DNA of 64,000 nucleotides from Flavobacterium sp. (GCA_029946065.1 JAQSDU010000017.1:1-64000); one strand, 5' to 3'; counted from the first letter of the stretch, positions 10,062 through 21,063 are shown. A program made the numbers and translations. Notes: generated from the sequence alone by a model not told the origin.

Positions 10062-11097
10062 TTTTTTTCAGTTTATAGTTTGAAGCCCAGTAAAATAATT
10101 CATAGTCTTTATTGGATAATTTATATTCAAAATATTTTTCATTTAGGTTTTCAATTGACTCTATAGAATCCTGATTTGACGGGTGGTTTTGGACATTTCT
10201 TTCAATGCCTAATTCCTGAAAAGCAGTAAATAAAAAGCTGGCACCATTATCAGCTGATAATAGCGCGATTTCATATGTCCCTGAGGCACTATAGGTGAGA
10301 GTTCTTTGAAATTCATCTTGAGCTTTTTTCTGTTCTTTATAGGACTGAGATGTTTCAGCCATCAGTAAAAAGCCAAGTGCATCGGCTCGAGTTTCGTTTT
10401 CAAGGCTAGGAGCAAGTGATCTTGAATCTAGCCAGATATGAACGAATTCATGAGCAACAATAAATCGTAGTAAGTTCTCATAAGAAATACTTGAATTTAT
10501 TACTATTAATTCTTCGGTCATATTATCTATTATTGCATCTCCCATTTTAAATAACGACTGAGTGAATTCATCCATTTCCGGGTCAATGGGCGAGTATTCT
10601 GAAGTGGCCTGGGTTAAGTCCTTTTCAGTCCTTATTACATATGCAATTATTTTTTTTAGGAAGGTAACATTTACAAAAATTTTATTTTGACCAAGTGACG
10701 CATCTACCTCTTTAGTAAAAGAAGATGATGAATTTACTAATTCAACAGTTATATTGTCAAGGTTTACTTCCTTTTCTCGAATGATATACTTGTTAGTTTC
10801 AAGTTTTTTTGCTTTCGCAACAATTGTTTTTAGGATTTTATTCAAATCTTTTGCAACTTTTACAGTTGTTGCTGTACTGTCTTTTTTATATTCTATATCC
10901 GTTTTGTTTTCAGGTGAGCGATGGAATAATTTTGAATGATTTAGCATTGATTGGGCCTTATGTTTTTGCAAAGCAGAGCCTATCCCTGTAATAATTTCAG
11001 CAGAATTTGAAATTAATGGAGGCCTTAAACGCCCCATATTAAAGGAAATACAGCCAGTTAAAAGATAGACAAGTAATAATGGTAAGGTTTTTTTCAT
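10048..11097 (-). CDS. Putative lipoprotein zinc metallopeptidase
   Basis: A 349-residue protein with a lipobox (LLTGC, Cys16). Its C-terminal half holds HEFVH at 216-220 (an HExxH zinc site) and a downstream ENETRAD segment near 233-239 whose Glu is spaced like the third zinc ligand of gluzincin peptidases. The N-terminal ~200 residues are not recognised. It is probably a membrane-anchored periplasmic or surface protease. It overlaps the next lipoprotein gene by 14 bases. The peptidase call rests on the motif alone; substrate unknown. Confidence 0.65.
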   Translation of the reverse strand: MKKTLPLLLVYLLTGCISFNMGRLRPPLISNSAEIITGIGSALQKHKAQSMLNHSKLFHRSPENKTDIEYKKDSTATTVKVAKDLNKILKTIVAKAKKLETNKYIIREKEVNLDNITVELVNSSSSFTKEVDASLGQNKIFVNVTFLKKIIAYVIRTEKDLTQATSEYSPIDPEMDEFTQSLFKMGDAIIDNMTEELIVINSSISYENLLRFIVAHEFVHIWLDSRSLAPSLENETRADALGFLLMAETSQSYKEQKKAQDEFQRTLTYSASGTYEIALLSADNGASFLFTAFQELGIERNVQNHPSNQDSIESIENLNEKYFEYKLSNKDYELFYWASNYKLKKNENN

Positions 11098-11681
11098 TTC
11101 ACTTCATTGATTGAATTAAATTATACAATTATAAAAACTTGAGAATCAGTAGTTTTACTAAATCTTATATAGTAAATAGCGAAAACATATTAAGTATTTT
11201 TACGATAGTTGAAACTAGGAATTCATATAAACCCTGTTAATAAGCTTTGTAAGTGTAGCTTTCAATTCTTGTCTTCCCATAATTCCTGCAACGGTAGCGT
11301 ATTTTGTTTGCTGAGGATCTGCCGTGCTTAGCCAGCAAACCGCTGCAATTGCTGCATATTTCTATTCCACCAAAGCTCCCCCTACTGACTCAATCTCGAA
11401 CTGCAAATGTTTGATTTTTTGAATTTTAGCTTAAAAATAGACCTCTACTGGACATCGAACCAGTCAGGTTTCGATATTTTGGATTCGAATTTTCGAATCG
11501 AGTTTAACGACAACTATTCGGTTCTCTGCGGTTTTGAAGTCGTAAATTCATATGAGGTGATTAATTTATATCCTTTCTTTCCTGAAAACAATAGTTTATG
11601 TTTTTATTTTTTGAAAACAACACATTTGATAAACTACCCACTATCATCTTATGAATTTGATGTCTAAATATTTAAAAAACA
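11098..11681. other. Gene-poor interval with IS relics
   Basis: This interval holds the promoter region of the lipoprotein operon, an IS1 transposase fragment (11239-11378), an inverted copy of the gacttggtcaat motif (11375-11395) and an IS-end-like cacatttgataaactacc near 11620-11638. A plus-strand open frame of 86 codons (11407-11667) has no recognisable features and is probably not a gene. Confidence 0.5.
11239..11378 (-). pseudogene. IS1 transposase N-terminal fragment
   Basis: Minus-strand translation gives a run matching residues about 13-56 of the intact transposase at 8309-9007: GG.EIC..C.GLL, then SSANK.RYRC and GKTR.ESYTY. The fourth zinc-ribbon Cys has become Tyr and the frame stops right after the aligned segment, with the remainder missing. 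This is a dead fragment. Confidence 0.75.
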
Positions 11682-12338
11682 CTATAAATCCTCAATCGAT
11701 AAATAATGAAATTTCAAGGCCTGCAGTATAACATTTGTAAAATTTTTTGCCCCTATTTTTTCCATAATGCGCTTTCGATGTGCTTCGACAGTCCGCACAT
11801 TAATGAAAAGCCTTTCGGCAATCATTGAGTTAGAAAGGCCGCTTGCTACTAATTTTATTAATTGCAATTCCCTTTGCGTTATATCCTCAAGAGGGTCTCT
11901 ATGTTTTGGCTTTTTATAATCCCCTATAATTATCTCATGCAATACCGATCCTATTTGGGTGTCAAAATAGAATCCATTTTTATAAATATCGAATATAGCT
12001 TTTTGAAATTGCTCTGGGTCAACGTTCTTGGTAAGATAACCATGAGCACCACAATCTAAAATTTTTTGAATACTTTCCTTATCATCAAGCACTGAAAGTA
12101 CTAGTATTTTTAGTGAGGGATATAAACGATGAAGAATTGTGCAGGTTTCAAAACCATCCATTTTGGGCATATGGATATCGAGTAGGACTACATCTAAATT
12201 ATTGTTTTCTAGATTCTGTAATAAATCCTTCCCATTTTCTGCTTCAAAAAGTACTTCAATGCCATCAAAAGAGCTTATCATTAATTTAAGACTCTTTCTA
12301 ATTAATTGGTGGTCATCAACTATAGCTATTTTTAACAT
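11682..12338 (-). CDS. Orphan LuxR/NarL-type response regulator
   Basis: I chose the start at 12338 (MLKIAIVDDHQ) rather than the longer frame, because the receiver domain begins exactly there. The receiver has the acidic pair DD at 8-9, phospho-acceptor Asp54 (VVLLDIHMP) and Lys104 (GYLTKN). The C-terminal NarL-type helix-turn-helix contains ELQLIKLVASGLSN and RTVEAHRKRI. No histidine kinase is adjacent, so the partner is elsewhere. The gene sits between IS1 copies, so it may have been separated from its kinase by rearrangement. Confidence 0.88.
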   Translation of the reverse strand: MLKIAIVDDHQLIRKSLKLMISSFDGIEVLFEAENGKDLLQNLENNNLDVVLLDIHMPKMDGFETCTILHRLYPSLKILVLSVLDDKESIQKILDCGAHGYLTKNVDPEQFQKAIFDIYKNGFYFDTQIGSVLHEIIIGDYKKPKHRDPLEDITQRELQLIKLVASGLSNSMIAERLFINVRTVEAHRKRIMEKIGAKNFTNVILQALKFHYLSIEDL

Positions 12339-12501
12339 GGCAAAATGATTAGGACATGAGTGAACTATAAGCAAATAAACAACTAATTTATCATACGAAA
12401 ACACGTAAAAATACCTGTTTTTTATAGTGATTTCACTATTAAATCAGAATTCTAGCTTATCAGGATTTTTATAACTTCTCCACATGTAAAATAAGATCAG
12501 C

Positions 12502-13199
12502 CTACTCCCAAAAATAAATCCTCAAAACAGCATTCAAAATAATCAAACTCCTGCTAAAACAAATCGTCTTTCGATTCAACCTTTTGAGATGTGTTCGAAT
12601 GCTTAAATTCTTTCGCTCGATGTGATTAATCCCTCTGTGCTTTGTACTGTGAATCTCTTTCTTGATTAAATACCTGTAGTGCTTCAATTTATCAGTAACA
12701 ATCTTTTTGGCGTCTGACAGTTCTAGGCTTGTAATTACTTTATTTAGCGTTTTATTAGTCCTTCTTCCAACATTGAAGCTCACGACATTCTTAGTTTCTT
12801 GCTCCAAGGCATAGACAATCCAGGTGAGTTTTGATTTCTCTCTGATATAAGTCCTCATTTCATCTACTTGAAAGATTTTGCCTTTAGGAATAGCAGGTGG
12901 CTGGATATTTTAGCAATTGAAATGATCCTTGATAATAAAGTAGTTGGTGAAATTTTTAAAATTCTGGCAGTACTTCTGATCCCGAGTCCTTCTTTAGTAA
13001 ATAACACTATATTTTGGTTAATATTTTGCCGGCATGCATTATAACTGTAATAATCGATGAATCTTTTATTGCAATTTTTACAATAATATTGTTGTTTTTT
13101 GTTTTGAGTGAAACCATTTTTTACAATCGCCTTTGATTTACAATTTGTACAAAAGCCGGTATCACTAATTCTGGAACACTTAGATCCATATACAGCCAT
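12502..13199 (-). pseudogene. IS1-family transposase, frameshifted
   Basis: The reading frame is split into an N-terminal part (12864-13199, zinc ribbon and HTH) and a C-terminal part (from the codons before 12858 to 12502, DDE domain with IERKNLSIRT). Comparison with the intact copy around 8690-8730 shows one base missing near 12895-12910, after which the first part runs out of frame and stops. The break is in a different place from the A6C slippery site of enteric IS1, and no such slippery run is seen, so I call it a mutation rather than programmed frameshifting. Confidence 0.8.
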
Positions 13200-13230
13200 T
13201 TTTTCTGATTTAAGAAGTTTTTCAAATGTA

Positions 13231-13259
13231 AAAAGGCGGACTATATAGTTCGCCTTTTT
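13231..13259. terminator. Hairpin with flanking A and T runs
   Basis: An AT-flanked palindrome (aaaaggcg...cgccttttt) just upstream of the decayed IS1 transposase. It could insulate the IS from outside transcription. It reads as a terminator on both strands. Confidence 0.55.
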
Positions 13260-13505
13260 GCCTTAAAATTATTTTTCTTCTTGATTTTTAGTGTTTTAAG
13301 TGATGAATATTAGACCATCACTAAATCTGGAACATTACCCTATCTGTTGATTTTTAATGTTTTAAACAATATAAATCATACCATCACTAACTTTGGAACA
13401 CTACCTTAAACCATCACTAAATCTGGAACATTACCGGTTTAATAGCTAGAATTTTTTTCATAATATTTGTTTAAATTATAATAATTGTTGGTATCGATAT
13501 ATAAT

Positions 13506-13943
13506 TTAAAGCTGTTTCTTTTGTAATACGCCTTTACTAAAGAATATTAAAATACCCAAAATCACAAAAAATGTAAATAAATGAACAAGAATATTTTCCC
13601 GTGAATTTTCAAAAACAACAAAAATTGGTCGTATAAAGTTGGAATCAATAAATCTAAATAAGATGAAAGCAGCACAAATTGATAAGAGTAATGAAAGCCA
13701 ATTTGTATTTATTATCCATCTTAATCCAATAGCAATTATAACACCCATTAAGTATGGAAATACATAATATGTATTATTATATATAGGGTATTTTTGCATC
13801 AATAATTTTGGATTAAAGTCAAAATTATAAAAATATGTATCTGTATATGCAAGGTATAGAAGCCCAGAAGAACGTAGAATTGACAAAATGCAATAAATGA
13901 TAAGTGTCAATAGTATGATTTGTTTTATTTTATTTTTTTCCAT
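13506..13943 (-). CDS. Small membrane protein downstream of RHS gene
   Basis: A 145-residue protein with about four hydrophobic segments (near 8-30, 60-78, 80-98 and 118-138). It begins 2 bases after the RHS gene on the same strand, the place where an immunity or accessory protein is often found. No family recognised. Immunity to an RHS C-terminal toxin is a guess only, because the RHS C-terminus shows no clear toxin domain. Confidence 0.65.
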   Translation of the reverse strand: MEKNKIKQIILLTLIIYCILSILRSSGLLYLAYTDTYFYNFDFNPKLLMQKYPIYNNTYYVFPYLMGVIIAIGLRWIINTNWLSLLLSICAAFILFRFIDSNFIRPIFVVFENSRENILVHLFTFFVILGILIFFSKGVLQKKQL

Positions 13944-13945
13944 AT

Positions 13946-16900
13946 TTATAATTTTTTAAGTGATTCGTGGAAATTTCTGTCCATTGACTCAGGAATTTTT
14001 TGAAGTTGGTCAATTACTGCATTTGCACCATCAGCAAAATTTTGCATTGCTGCTTTGTTAGCATTTTTCTGTAGTGCTGAATCAACGCTACTTGTATTTA
14101 CTGAAGATAAACTTGGTTTACTAGTTGTTGTTTTACCATTTTCCAATTCATACCCTCTTTCAAGTTTTGAATTCGGTTCCCTCGTGACATCATAGGTTGA
14201 TGTGCTTGATGTCTTTGTAACTGAAGCTTTGGTGTCCACTATTCCCAAACCTAATCCTATTGTCGTTGTTGTAGTTTGTGTACTTGTAGAAAATGTCGCA
14301 GCATCTTTAATATTATCTACCTTATTACCATCTCCGTCAAAATATTGTGACGTAACTGATGTTACTTTTGAACTTACAGAATAAGTAAACCTTGGCGCGC
14401 CTCCTTCTAAAGCGACTTTTACCAAAAAACCTTGTTCTTCATCTTTCATTTTTGAATATTCAACGTTTCGACCTGTTCCAGAGACATGCGACGTTGGTGT
14501 GACATGCTTATCCGAAGTGCCACATAACATACATTGGTTTGTATAACGAACTTGAACTGGATGGACATTTCCGACCGACGTTGATGAAGTTACCTGTTTA
14601 ACTGGGTCACTTGGAACCATCCCATCAGCGTCAATAAAAAAGACTGGATTATTAAACGCATAGTTATAAGGAGAATGACTTCTCATTTGCTCTGCCATCG
14701 GGTCAATATTTATCCACCTGCCAATCGCCGCATCATAATTCCTCGCCCCATAGTCGTACAAGTTAAGCCCCAACTCGTCTTGGAGCTCCTTGCCATTGTA
14801 CTTATACTTATACTTCTCCTTCCCATTATCCGGTTCATCAATGTGCATTGTGCCCGTCAATATTACATAATCCTTATAGTCCACATTATAATTATTATGC
14901 TTGAGTCCAAAAGGATAATAATTATTCTCTTCCAATATCTTCAACTCCTCATCATGCGGGTCATAACCATAGCTTAATCTGATATTGCCTAGATGGTCGG
15001 TATAATTATACACATAATTAAAATGATGCCCATCGTCTTCGGTATTTTTCACATAGCCTTCTGCCGTTGGAAAAAACTGCAATTCTTCATCATAATATTG
15101 AAAACCATCTATATAATCCGTTGTATGAACGGTCGTGGTGCCACCTATGGGTGCCGTGCTAATGCTTACTTTTTTCTGCACTTTTCTTCCCGTTGCGTCA
15201 TAAAGGTATTCAATTTTCTTTAGGTTGCCAAACTGTATTTTCACTGGGAGATTCAGATAGTTGTATGTGATGCCCGTGATTCCCTTGTTCTGATCGGAAG
15301 TCATATTGCCATTAACGTCATAGGTATAATCATTAACAGTATCATTCGTGCCGTCGCTGTCATCATTAAATCCTGCCGGGCTGTTGGTATAATCAGTCAC
15401 TTTCATTAATCGGTTTGAAAATGTCGGATAACTATAATCCATACTGTCAATAGGCATGTTCATTCCGTCGTTGTCATCATATTCGCCTGTGCGGAACATG
15501 TGCATGATGTTTCCGTTCTTGTCATAATCCATACTTTCATCATAGGAATGCGGTACTATATTGTTGCCTTCCGGTTTTTGATAAACCGAACTGCGCAGCC
15601 TGTTCAAAGCGTCATACTTGTAACCATACTTCCGAAGTACATTATCACTCGAAGTACGCCAGAAAGTTTCTGATATGTTGCCGTTGTATAGTTTCGGGAC
15701 ATTCGCATCTTCTACTTCATTCTGATCGTCGTTATCATCATAGTTGATTCTAAAGGCAAAAAGATCAGTTTTGTCGCGAGATTCCCCAAGGTTATCTACA
15801 TCATTAATTCCCTTTAGCCAGCCTCTGATGTTGTAGGTATAATCCACTTTTTGGTAATAGGTTTCCCCTGTCAAATCCTGTCCTCCGACACGTTTGTTTT
15901 TTAGTTGTCCTAATTCGTCATACTCATTATAGGCGAGCAATTCCGGAGTTCCGCCATCTACAATATTTATGTGTGTGAGCAATCTGTCTTGTTCGGTATA
16001 GGTAAAATTGTCATTAACACGCAGTTCATTAACACTACTTCCATATCCTTTGTGCTTGGCTACAGTAAATAAGGTCTTGCCAGAAAAATCCAATGTAGTT
16101 GACACTCGTGTATGACCCCCAAGATAATTCGCTTGGCTGGTATATATTGGCCTGTAACGCGTGTCGTATTCCGTAAACGAAGTCTCTCCAACGGTGCCTG
16201 TAGGTTGCAATATCCTTGTCCAACTTCCTGTTGGCATGCCTTTTAGGTTCATCGTGCTTGTCGGGCCACCAACAAAAGCGTAGTTGTCGTAGTAATTCAC
16301 GGTCAGTAGCTTGAATTTAGCATCTGGCATTACATTATTTGTATATTTGAGTTGATAGTCGTCGAGCGTGTAACTAGACACTTTGGTTTCAAATAAATCT
16401 GTTGTGCTGCTAAAGTCGCCTCGATAAGCAGTAATATTAGCTATACTTGACATATCGTATTCGCTCCAGCCGGTATAGGCAACCCTGCCAAATACGTCAT
16501 ACTTAGTAATAAGCCAACCGATAATGCTATTGCCAACGGGAGATTTGGCGGGACCTGTAGCTACTACACGATCCAATTTGTCATATACGATATATTCCCA
16601 TTGCTTGCCTGGTAGTTTTTTATCTACCAACCGGTTGCGGTAATCATATTTATACTGATAACAAAGATTGGTCATAGCATCCGATGATAAGGTAACTACT
16701 GTACTTGTCGCTTCCGCTTTCGGTGGCAGCACAAAACTCAGGTTGCCGTATTGGTCGTAAACATAGTAAGTATCGAAAGTTTGTTGGTTATCAAATTTAT
16801 CTAATGCATAGGTGCGCTTCAAAATTATCTTGCCTTCCTTGTCTTTAAATTCTTCGGTAGTATTGAGTTTAGGGGTTGCTAAAACCCAATTTTCGTCTTT

Positions 16901-17539
16901 GGTAATGGTTTTGTAAAGCTGATTGGCAGGGTAGAAGCCGGTACTGCTGAGCGTAGTGCCATAAGCCTCGTCATTAGCAACAAAACTTGCAGTTGTTGAA
17001 TAAAACCTTACTTCGTTAGCAACATTGGTTTGGTAATCCATTTTGATTTCCTTGCCATTGCCAAGATGCCAAGTCTCGCCGGGTGCGGCTTGCTTTAGTA
17101 CACGATTAAGAGGTGATGCCTCGAATTCCTTTTCGCTGAAAGGATAATTAGTCAATACGAAATCAGGATCGATGTTAGAACCGTAATAGCTTATCACATT
17201 TGCTGGTGCAGTGGTATCAAAATCCAGACTTGGTGTTGTTCTTACATACGGCAAGTATTCTTTTGTCTGTCTGCCAAAGCCATCATAGCCTATGTGGGTG
17301 ATGATATCGCCGCCAGTGCCTGATTGCCTGTGAGCAATTTGTTGGGTGCTTCTGCCGAGCCCGTCGAAATAGCTAATCGTAACGGTTTTGTCGGCATCGG
17401 TAACCGTACCGCCACCAACAATACTTGTTCCGTTGGTGGTAGGCACTTTATAGGTTGTGGTTTTAACGTAGTTTTGATCCATGCTTTGCGAAACAACAAG
17501 CACAGGAAATAACAATAATAGGTTTATTAATTTTTTCAT
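13946..17539 (-). CDS. RHS/YD-repeat cell-surface protein (DUF6443-type)
   Basis: A 1197-residue protein with a Sec signal peptide ([17 protein letters not shown]). The N-terminus resembles DUF6443, followed by many YD-type repeats (YDxxGRxx, YDAxGR, YxYDxxGN). The RHS core signature lies near 930-970 ([20 protein letters not shown], then DPMAE and [11 protein letters not shown]). After DGM the sequence becomes a variable C-terminal tail of ~225 residues, rich in Ser/Thr and without a toxin motif I know; a CxxC (CMLC) lies at its start. It is the third gene of a minus-strand series from 22959. Such proteins form a large beta-shell and are exported to the surface in Bacteroidota. Confidence 0.9.
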   Translation of the reverse strand: MKKLINLLLLFPVLVVSQSMDQNYVKTTTYKVPTTNGTSIVGGGTVTDADKTVTISYFDGLGRSTQQIAHRQSGTGGDIITHIGYDGFGRQTKEYLPYVRTTPSLDFDTTAPANVISYYGSNIDPDFVLTNYPFSEKEFEASPLNRVLKQAAPGETWHLGNGKEIKMDYQTNVANEVRFYSTTASFVANDEAYGTTLSSTGFYPANQLYKTITKDENWVLATPKLNTTEEFKDKEGKIILKRTYALDKFDNQQTFDTYYVYDQYGNLSFVLPPKAEATSTVVTLSSDAMTNLCYQYKYDYRNRLVDKKLPGKQWEYIVYDKLDRVVATGPAKSPVGNSIIGWLITKYDVFGRVAYTGWSEYDMSSIANITAYRGDFSSTTDLFETKVSSYTLDDYQLKYTNNVMPDAKFKLLTVNYYDNYAFVGGPTSTMNLKGMPTGSWTRILQPTGTVGETSFTEYDTRYRPIYTSQANYLGGHTRVSTTLDFSGKTLFTVAKHKGYGSSVNELRVNDNFTYTEQDRLLTHINIVDGGTPELLAYNEYDELGQLKNKRVGGQDLTGETYYQKVDYTYNIRGWLKGINDVDNLGESRDKTDLFAFRINYDDNDDQNEVEDANVPKLYNGNISETFWRTSSDNVLRKYGYKYDALNRLRSSVYQKPEGNNIVPHSYDESMDYDKNGNIMHMFRTGEYDDNDGMNMPIDSMDYSYPTFSNRLMKVTDYTNSPAGFNDDSDGTNDTVNDYTYDVNGNMTSDQNKGITGITYNYLNLPVKIQFGNLKKIEYLYDATGRKVQKKVSISTAPIGGTTTVHTTDYIDGFQYYDEELQFFPTAEGYVKNTEDDGHHFNYVYNYTDHLGNIRLSYGYDPHDEELKILEENNYYPFGLKHNNYNVDYKDYVILTGTMHIDEPDNGKEKYKYKYNGKELQDELGLNLYDYGARNYDAAIGRWINIDPMAEQMRSHSPYNYAFNNPVFFIDADGMVPSDPVKQVTSSTSVGNVHPVQVRYTNQCMLCGTSDKHVTPTSHVSGTGRNVEYSKMKDEEQGFLVKVALEGGAPRFTYSVSSKVTSVTSQYFDGDGNKVDNIKDAATFSTSTQTTTTTIGLGLGIVDTKASVTKTSSTSTYDVTREPNSKLERGYELENGKTTTSKPSLSSVNTSSVDSALQKNANKAAMQNFADGANAVIDQLQKIPESMDRNFHESLKKL

Positions 17540-17551
17540 CTTGTTGCGTGC

Positions 17552-20500
17552 TTATGGTTTGTAGTGGTACTCGTTCTCTGAAAGGATGTTGCCATCTTTG
17601 TCTTTTACGTTTTTAAGCCTGCCAAAGGCATCGTAGTTGTAATAGGTTGTATTGCCTTTTGGGTCGGTAACGGTGCTTACACCTATGAGTGGTTTGTAGG
17701 TAAAGGTGGTGACCATAGAATCAGCAAGAGCAGCATTGTTTCTAAGGTTGGTCAAGGCGCTAAGCATTGCTGATTCAGAACCTGTTACCAACGAGGCATT
17801 TTCAATTGCTGTAATAAGTCCGGTTGGGATTGCAGAATAAGCGATATTTTCGATTTTGGCAACGGGCTGGGTTTTGTTGTATCCCCAGATATAACATATT
17901 TTTGTTCCTCCTTCTTGTTGGACTTCAAGTAAGTTACTGAATGCATCATATTTATTAAAATGCAATCTATCTTCAGGATTTTGTATGCCTTTTGCCGTAA
18001 TTATGCCTTTGGGTAAATAAGTTAAATTGCCCGACTCTGGAAAAAAATAGGTCTCAGAAGAACTAATCGGAATACCATTTTTAAAGTAGCTAGATTTTGT
18101 TAACTCGGAAGAATGATTTGAATTTAATGCAGCATATTGATACTCCATTCTTAAAATATCGCCGGAACTATTACTACTTGTTTGTGTAAGCACTTTTTTA
18201 TTATCATCATCATAAGTAAAATTCTCATCGTTGGTTACGGTTCTTTGTTGAGATCCTTCATAAAAATAATCTTTAGTTAACGTATGAGTTAATTTTGACC
18301 AACCGAACGTATCATATAAGAAACCGTATTTAATGTATTCGTAAGGATATTCATCACATAACCAGTGGCCGTCTGTTGAAATACCGTGTTCAAAATTCCA
18401 TTTTTTGCCGTAGTAAAGATCATGTACATAACGGTTATTAATACTATATTTCCAATCATACCGACAATTATCAGGCGCAAAAACCTTCACGCCGGTAACA
18501 ACTTTCTGCTCATCTATTTCATAATCATGACTAACTGATTTTAATGTATCCCCGTTTTGCCGGAAATATTGTTCCGTTTTCAATAATCCTCTGTTATAAT
18601 CTTTATTAAGTGACGGCGCAAAAGGATAACTTTGTGGTACATGTTCAGGAAAATCGATAGGAGAAGTATATTTATACTTTGATTTGCCATTCCCAGATTC
18701 GGAAACAGTAACATTTGCATATCCAACGTCAGCACCTTTAGTTTTAGACATTTGCAGGTTATTTTGGTTTGAAACCACACGGTAATTATAATCAAATTCG
18801 CAGTAAATTGGTAATGGGGAACCAGAAAATGAACCACCTTCAATGTAATAATGTCTGGCTAAAGGATATTCATAAACTGGCAATGGAAATACCAGTGAAC
18901 CGCTACTTCTTAAAGGATTATCAAAAAAACTATAATCATAATCTTTTTGTTTTGCTGGCAAATACTCAGAAGGGATTATGCTATCATAATAATTCTGCGG
19001 CACATCTCCATTTGTAAAATATCCGATGTTTTTGACGCGTAGTCCTCCTCCGAAAAGATATTCATGTACCGGTGTGTTCTTTAAACGGTACTCAATGTCC
19101 AGCGTAGCAGTACCTATAACTTCAGAATTAAACCACTCAAATCTAACCGTGTACTCTTTATTAGCTTCAAGTGTCAAAAAAATGGAACAGTCGGGATTTG
19201 ATTCAGGACATGCGAGAGCACTTACCAATGTATTTCCGTCATATAGATACAACAAGCCAGTTATTGTTTGGTTTCCATCTACATAGGACGATGTTGTACC
19301 GTAAAAATTGGCATAGCGTGTATAATTTGCGGGTTGTATAGTGTATCTGTTTCCTGGAGATGAGTTGGTTGTTTCAGTCGGAAAGGGTTTCGACTCAAAG
19401 TCCGGCACATGAATTACCGGTAATGATGTCCAATTTTCAATGTTTGCATCAAAATTTTCGATGGCTTCATCTCCTTTATAGGAATAAGTATTAGATTCAA
19501 AATTTAAAACTATTGCGCCACCACTAGGAAGTTTCATTTTTTGAAGTACATCAGTTTTACACATTTCTCTATCAGTATCTCTAAACCTTCGTGCGTCATA
19601 AAGTGATGGTCGCTTGTTATAATAGCCCCAATAATCCTGGTCTACATATGGATATGCCCCATCAACATATGGTTTTGGAGCATAAGAAAGTTCATAAGAC
19701 TCCGTCTCGGCATTAACATAATTGCCAAAATGCACTTCCGAAAGCATCATCCTATTCTTTTCTTTTATTTCTGAATAAGTATGAACGAAATCGACTTTTT
19801 TTATAGCATCCCCAGCCCAATTTCTTAAAACAATTTGCTTAAGCCTGCTTTTGCCTTCATTATTAGTGTCTTCCCTATCATTTTCAAGTATAAAATCAAT
19901 TTTTGCTTGATCTGTAACTAGGATATGTGAAAGTTTTTGAGTGCTGTTTATAATCGTATTGACACATACACTATTCATTGGCAATAGCATATCTTGATGT
20001 CCACACATCGCCGACATGTAATTTGAAACAGTACCCCATTGAGTTCCTACAAAATAATTTATTGTTTTACTTCCTAAACTTCTCGTTTCTATAGTGCCAT
20101 AGTTAGACTGATATTGAAATTCTGCTAAAACAATATTATTACTGTCAATAATTTTAGATAAATGAAAAGCGCTTTTATAGATAGGTGTCCATCCTTCTGC
20201 AGGAACAGTTTGAACATTATTGATATATGTTACATACGACATCGTTTTACTTTCTGTTTCCTCTAAAACATCAAAAATATACCTGTATCCTTTCTCGTCG
20301 TAAATAGTGAATGCTTTAGTTGTATTGTCGTATATAATCTCCAAGGAATTATCGTTGTCAAGTTTCACTACTTGATAATCGCCATTTTTTTTAGTAATAT
20401 AGAACCTTCCACTATGACCCATAAATTCAAACTGATATAAATCGTGCTGAGTATCATAAATACCATTTTGATAAGTATCATAAAGAAATCTTGAAAGTGA

Positions 20501-21052
20501 TTTTATTTGACCATCTGTGGCTTCATCAAGACCAAGCGTTGGCATAAGTTGGTAAAAATCGTAAGGATAGGGAAAATTGTCATACTCCCCAAACATTGAC
20601 ATAAGTCCGTAAAAATCGTAAGGGTTGGCAATGTTATCGTAATTTTTAATATCATAATTATGAATTCCCATATGTTTCCCATAAACAAGAGATTCATCAG
20701 GAATATCCCTTACTGTTCTCGATATAGTACCACCAGCAAATAAACTCCAACCTAGACCAGTAAAGGAAGCTTCTTCATCCGCCACAATACTTGCAGGATG
20801 ATAATTTAATGAAACTGCTACTTGTATATCTTTGGAATGTGTAGGAATACTAAAGATGGGAATATTTATATCGGGCACACCTGTATAATTGCTTACAGGT
20901 ATCTCCTCAAACTTCATAAGACCCGCAACAGTTGGCGAAGGAGGTATGACAGTTGGAAGTTCGTTCGTTTTTCCATCCGGTAATCCCGACAATTGGGAAA
21001 AAGCATTAATACTTGACAATAATAAAAGTGTTAAATAACATCTTAACTTCAT
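17552..21052 (-). CDS. Large exported SpvB/RHS-like protein
   Basis: A 1166-residue protein with a signal peptide ending INAFSQ. The N-terminus (PVSNYTGVPDINIPIF, then LNYHPASI and TGLGWSL) resembles the start of SpvB/TcB-type and RHS-associated shells. The C-terminal ~150 residues contain YD motifs (YNYDAFGRLKNVKDKDGN). It lies 12 bases upstream of the RHS core protein and 11 bases downstream of the T9SS substrate gene, so the three form one operon. It probably contributes the front half of a surface RHS assembly. No toxin domain recognised. Confidence 0.85.
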   Translation of the reverse strand: MKLRCYLTLLLLSSINAFSQLSGLPDGKTNELPTVIPPSPTVAGLMKFEEIPVSNYTGVPDINIPIFSIPTHSKDIQVAVSLNYHPASIVADEEASFTGLGWSLFAGGTISRTVRDIPDESLVYGKHMGIHNYDIKNYDNIANPYDFYGLMSMFGEYDNFPYPYDFYQLMPTLGLDEATDGQIKSLSRFLYDTYQNGIYDTQHDLYQFEFMGHSGRFYITKKNGDYQVVKLDNDNSLEIIYDNTTKAFTIYDEKGYRYIFDVLEETESKTMSYVTYINNVQTVPAEGWTPIYKSAFHLSKIIDSNNIVLAEFQYQSNYGTIETRSLGSKTINYFVGTQWGTVSNYMSAMCGHQDMLLPMNSVCVNTIINSTQKLSHILVTDQAKIDFILENDREDTNNEGKSRLKQIVLRNWAGDAIKKVDFVHTYSEIKEKNRMMLSEVHFGNYVNAETESYELSYAPKPYVDGAYPYVDQDYWGYYNKRPSLYDARRFRDTDREMCKTDVLQKMKLPSGGAIVLNFESNTYSYKGDEAIENFDANIENWTSLPVIHVPDFESKPFPTETTNSSPGNRYTIQPANYTRYANFYGTTSSYVDGNQTITGLLYLYDGNTLVSALACPESNPDCSIFLTLEANKEYTVRFEWFNSEVIGTATLDIEYRLKNTPVHEYLFGGGLRVKNIGYFTNGDVPQNYYDSIIPSEYLPAKQKDYDYSFFDNPLRSSGSLVFPLPVYEYPLARHYYIEGGSFSGSPLPIYCEFDYNYRVVSNQNNLQMSKTKGADVGYANVTVSESGNGKSKYKYTSPIDFPEHVPQSYPFAPSLNKDYNRGLLKTEQYFRQNGDTLKSVSHDYEIDEQKVVTGVKVFAPDNCRYDWKYSINNRYVHDLYYGKKWNFEHGISTDGHWLCDEYPYEYIKYGFLYDTFGWSKLTHTLTKDYFYEGSQQRTVTNDENFTYDDDNKKVLTQTSSNSSGDILRMEYQYAALNSNHSSELTKSSYFKNGIPISSSETYFFPESGNLTYLPKGIITAKGIQNPEDRLHFNKYDAFSNLLEVQQEGGTKICYIWGYNKTQPVAKIENIAYSAIPTGLITAIENASLVTGSESAMLSALTNLRNNAALADSMVTTFTYKPLIGVSTVTDPKGNTTYYNYDAFGRLKNVKDKDGNILSENEYHYKP

Positions 21053-21063
21053 ATTTATATTTT

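Larger units (their letters stand above)
12460..13435 (-). mobile_element. Decayed IS1-family element with repeated right ends
   Basis: A second IS1 copy. The transposase is frameshifted (see 12502-13199). Upstream of it are three copies of an IS1-type terminal repeat beginning ccatcactaa: 13315-13339, 13381-13405 and 13411-13435. Read inward the repeat is GGTAATG or GGTAGTG followed by TTCCAGA or TTCCAAA. Multiple tandem ends point to nested insertions or duplications. The left end is approximate. Confidence 0.65.

Noticed and set aside
11407..11667. 86-codon plus-strand frame as a gene
   Set aside because: No recognisable domain, no Bacteroidota-like promoter or start context, surrounded by IS relics.
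12502..13199. Programmed -1 frameshifting between IS1 InsA and InsB
   Set aside because: The intact copy at 8309-9007 is a single frame, the break here is a one-base loss relative to it, and there is no A6C-like slippery run.
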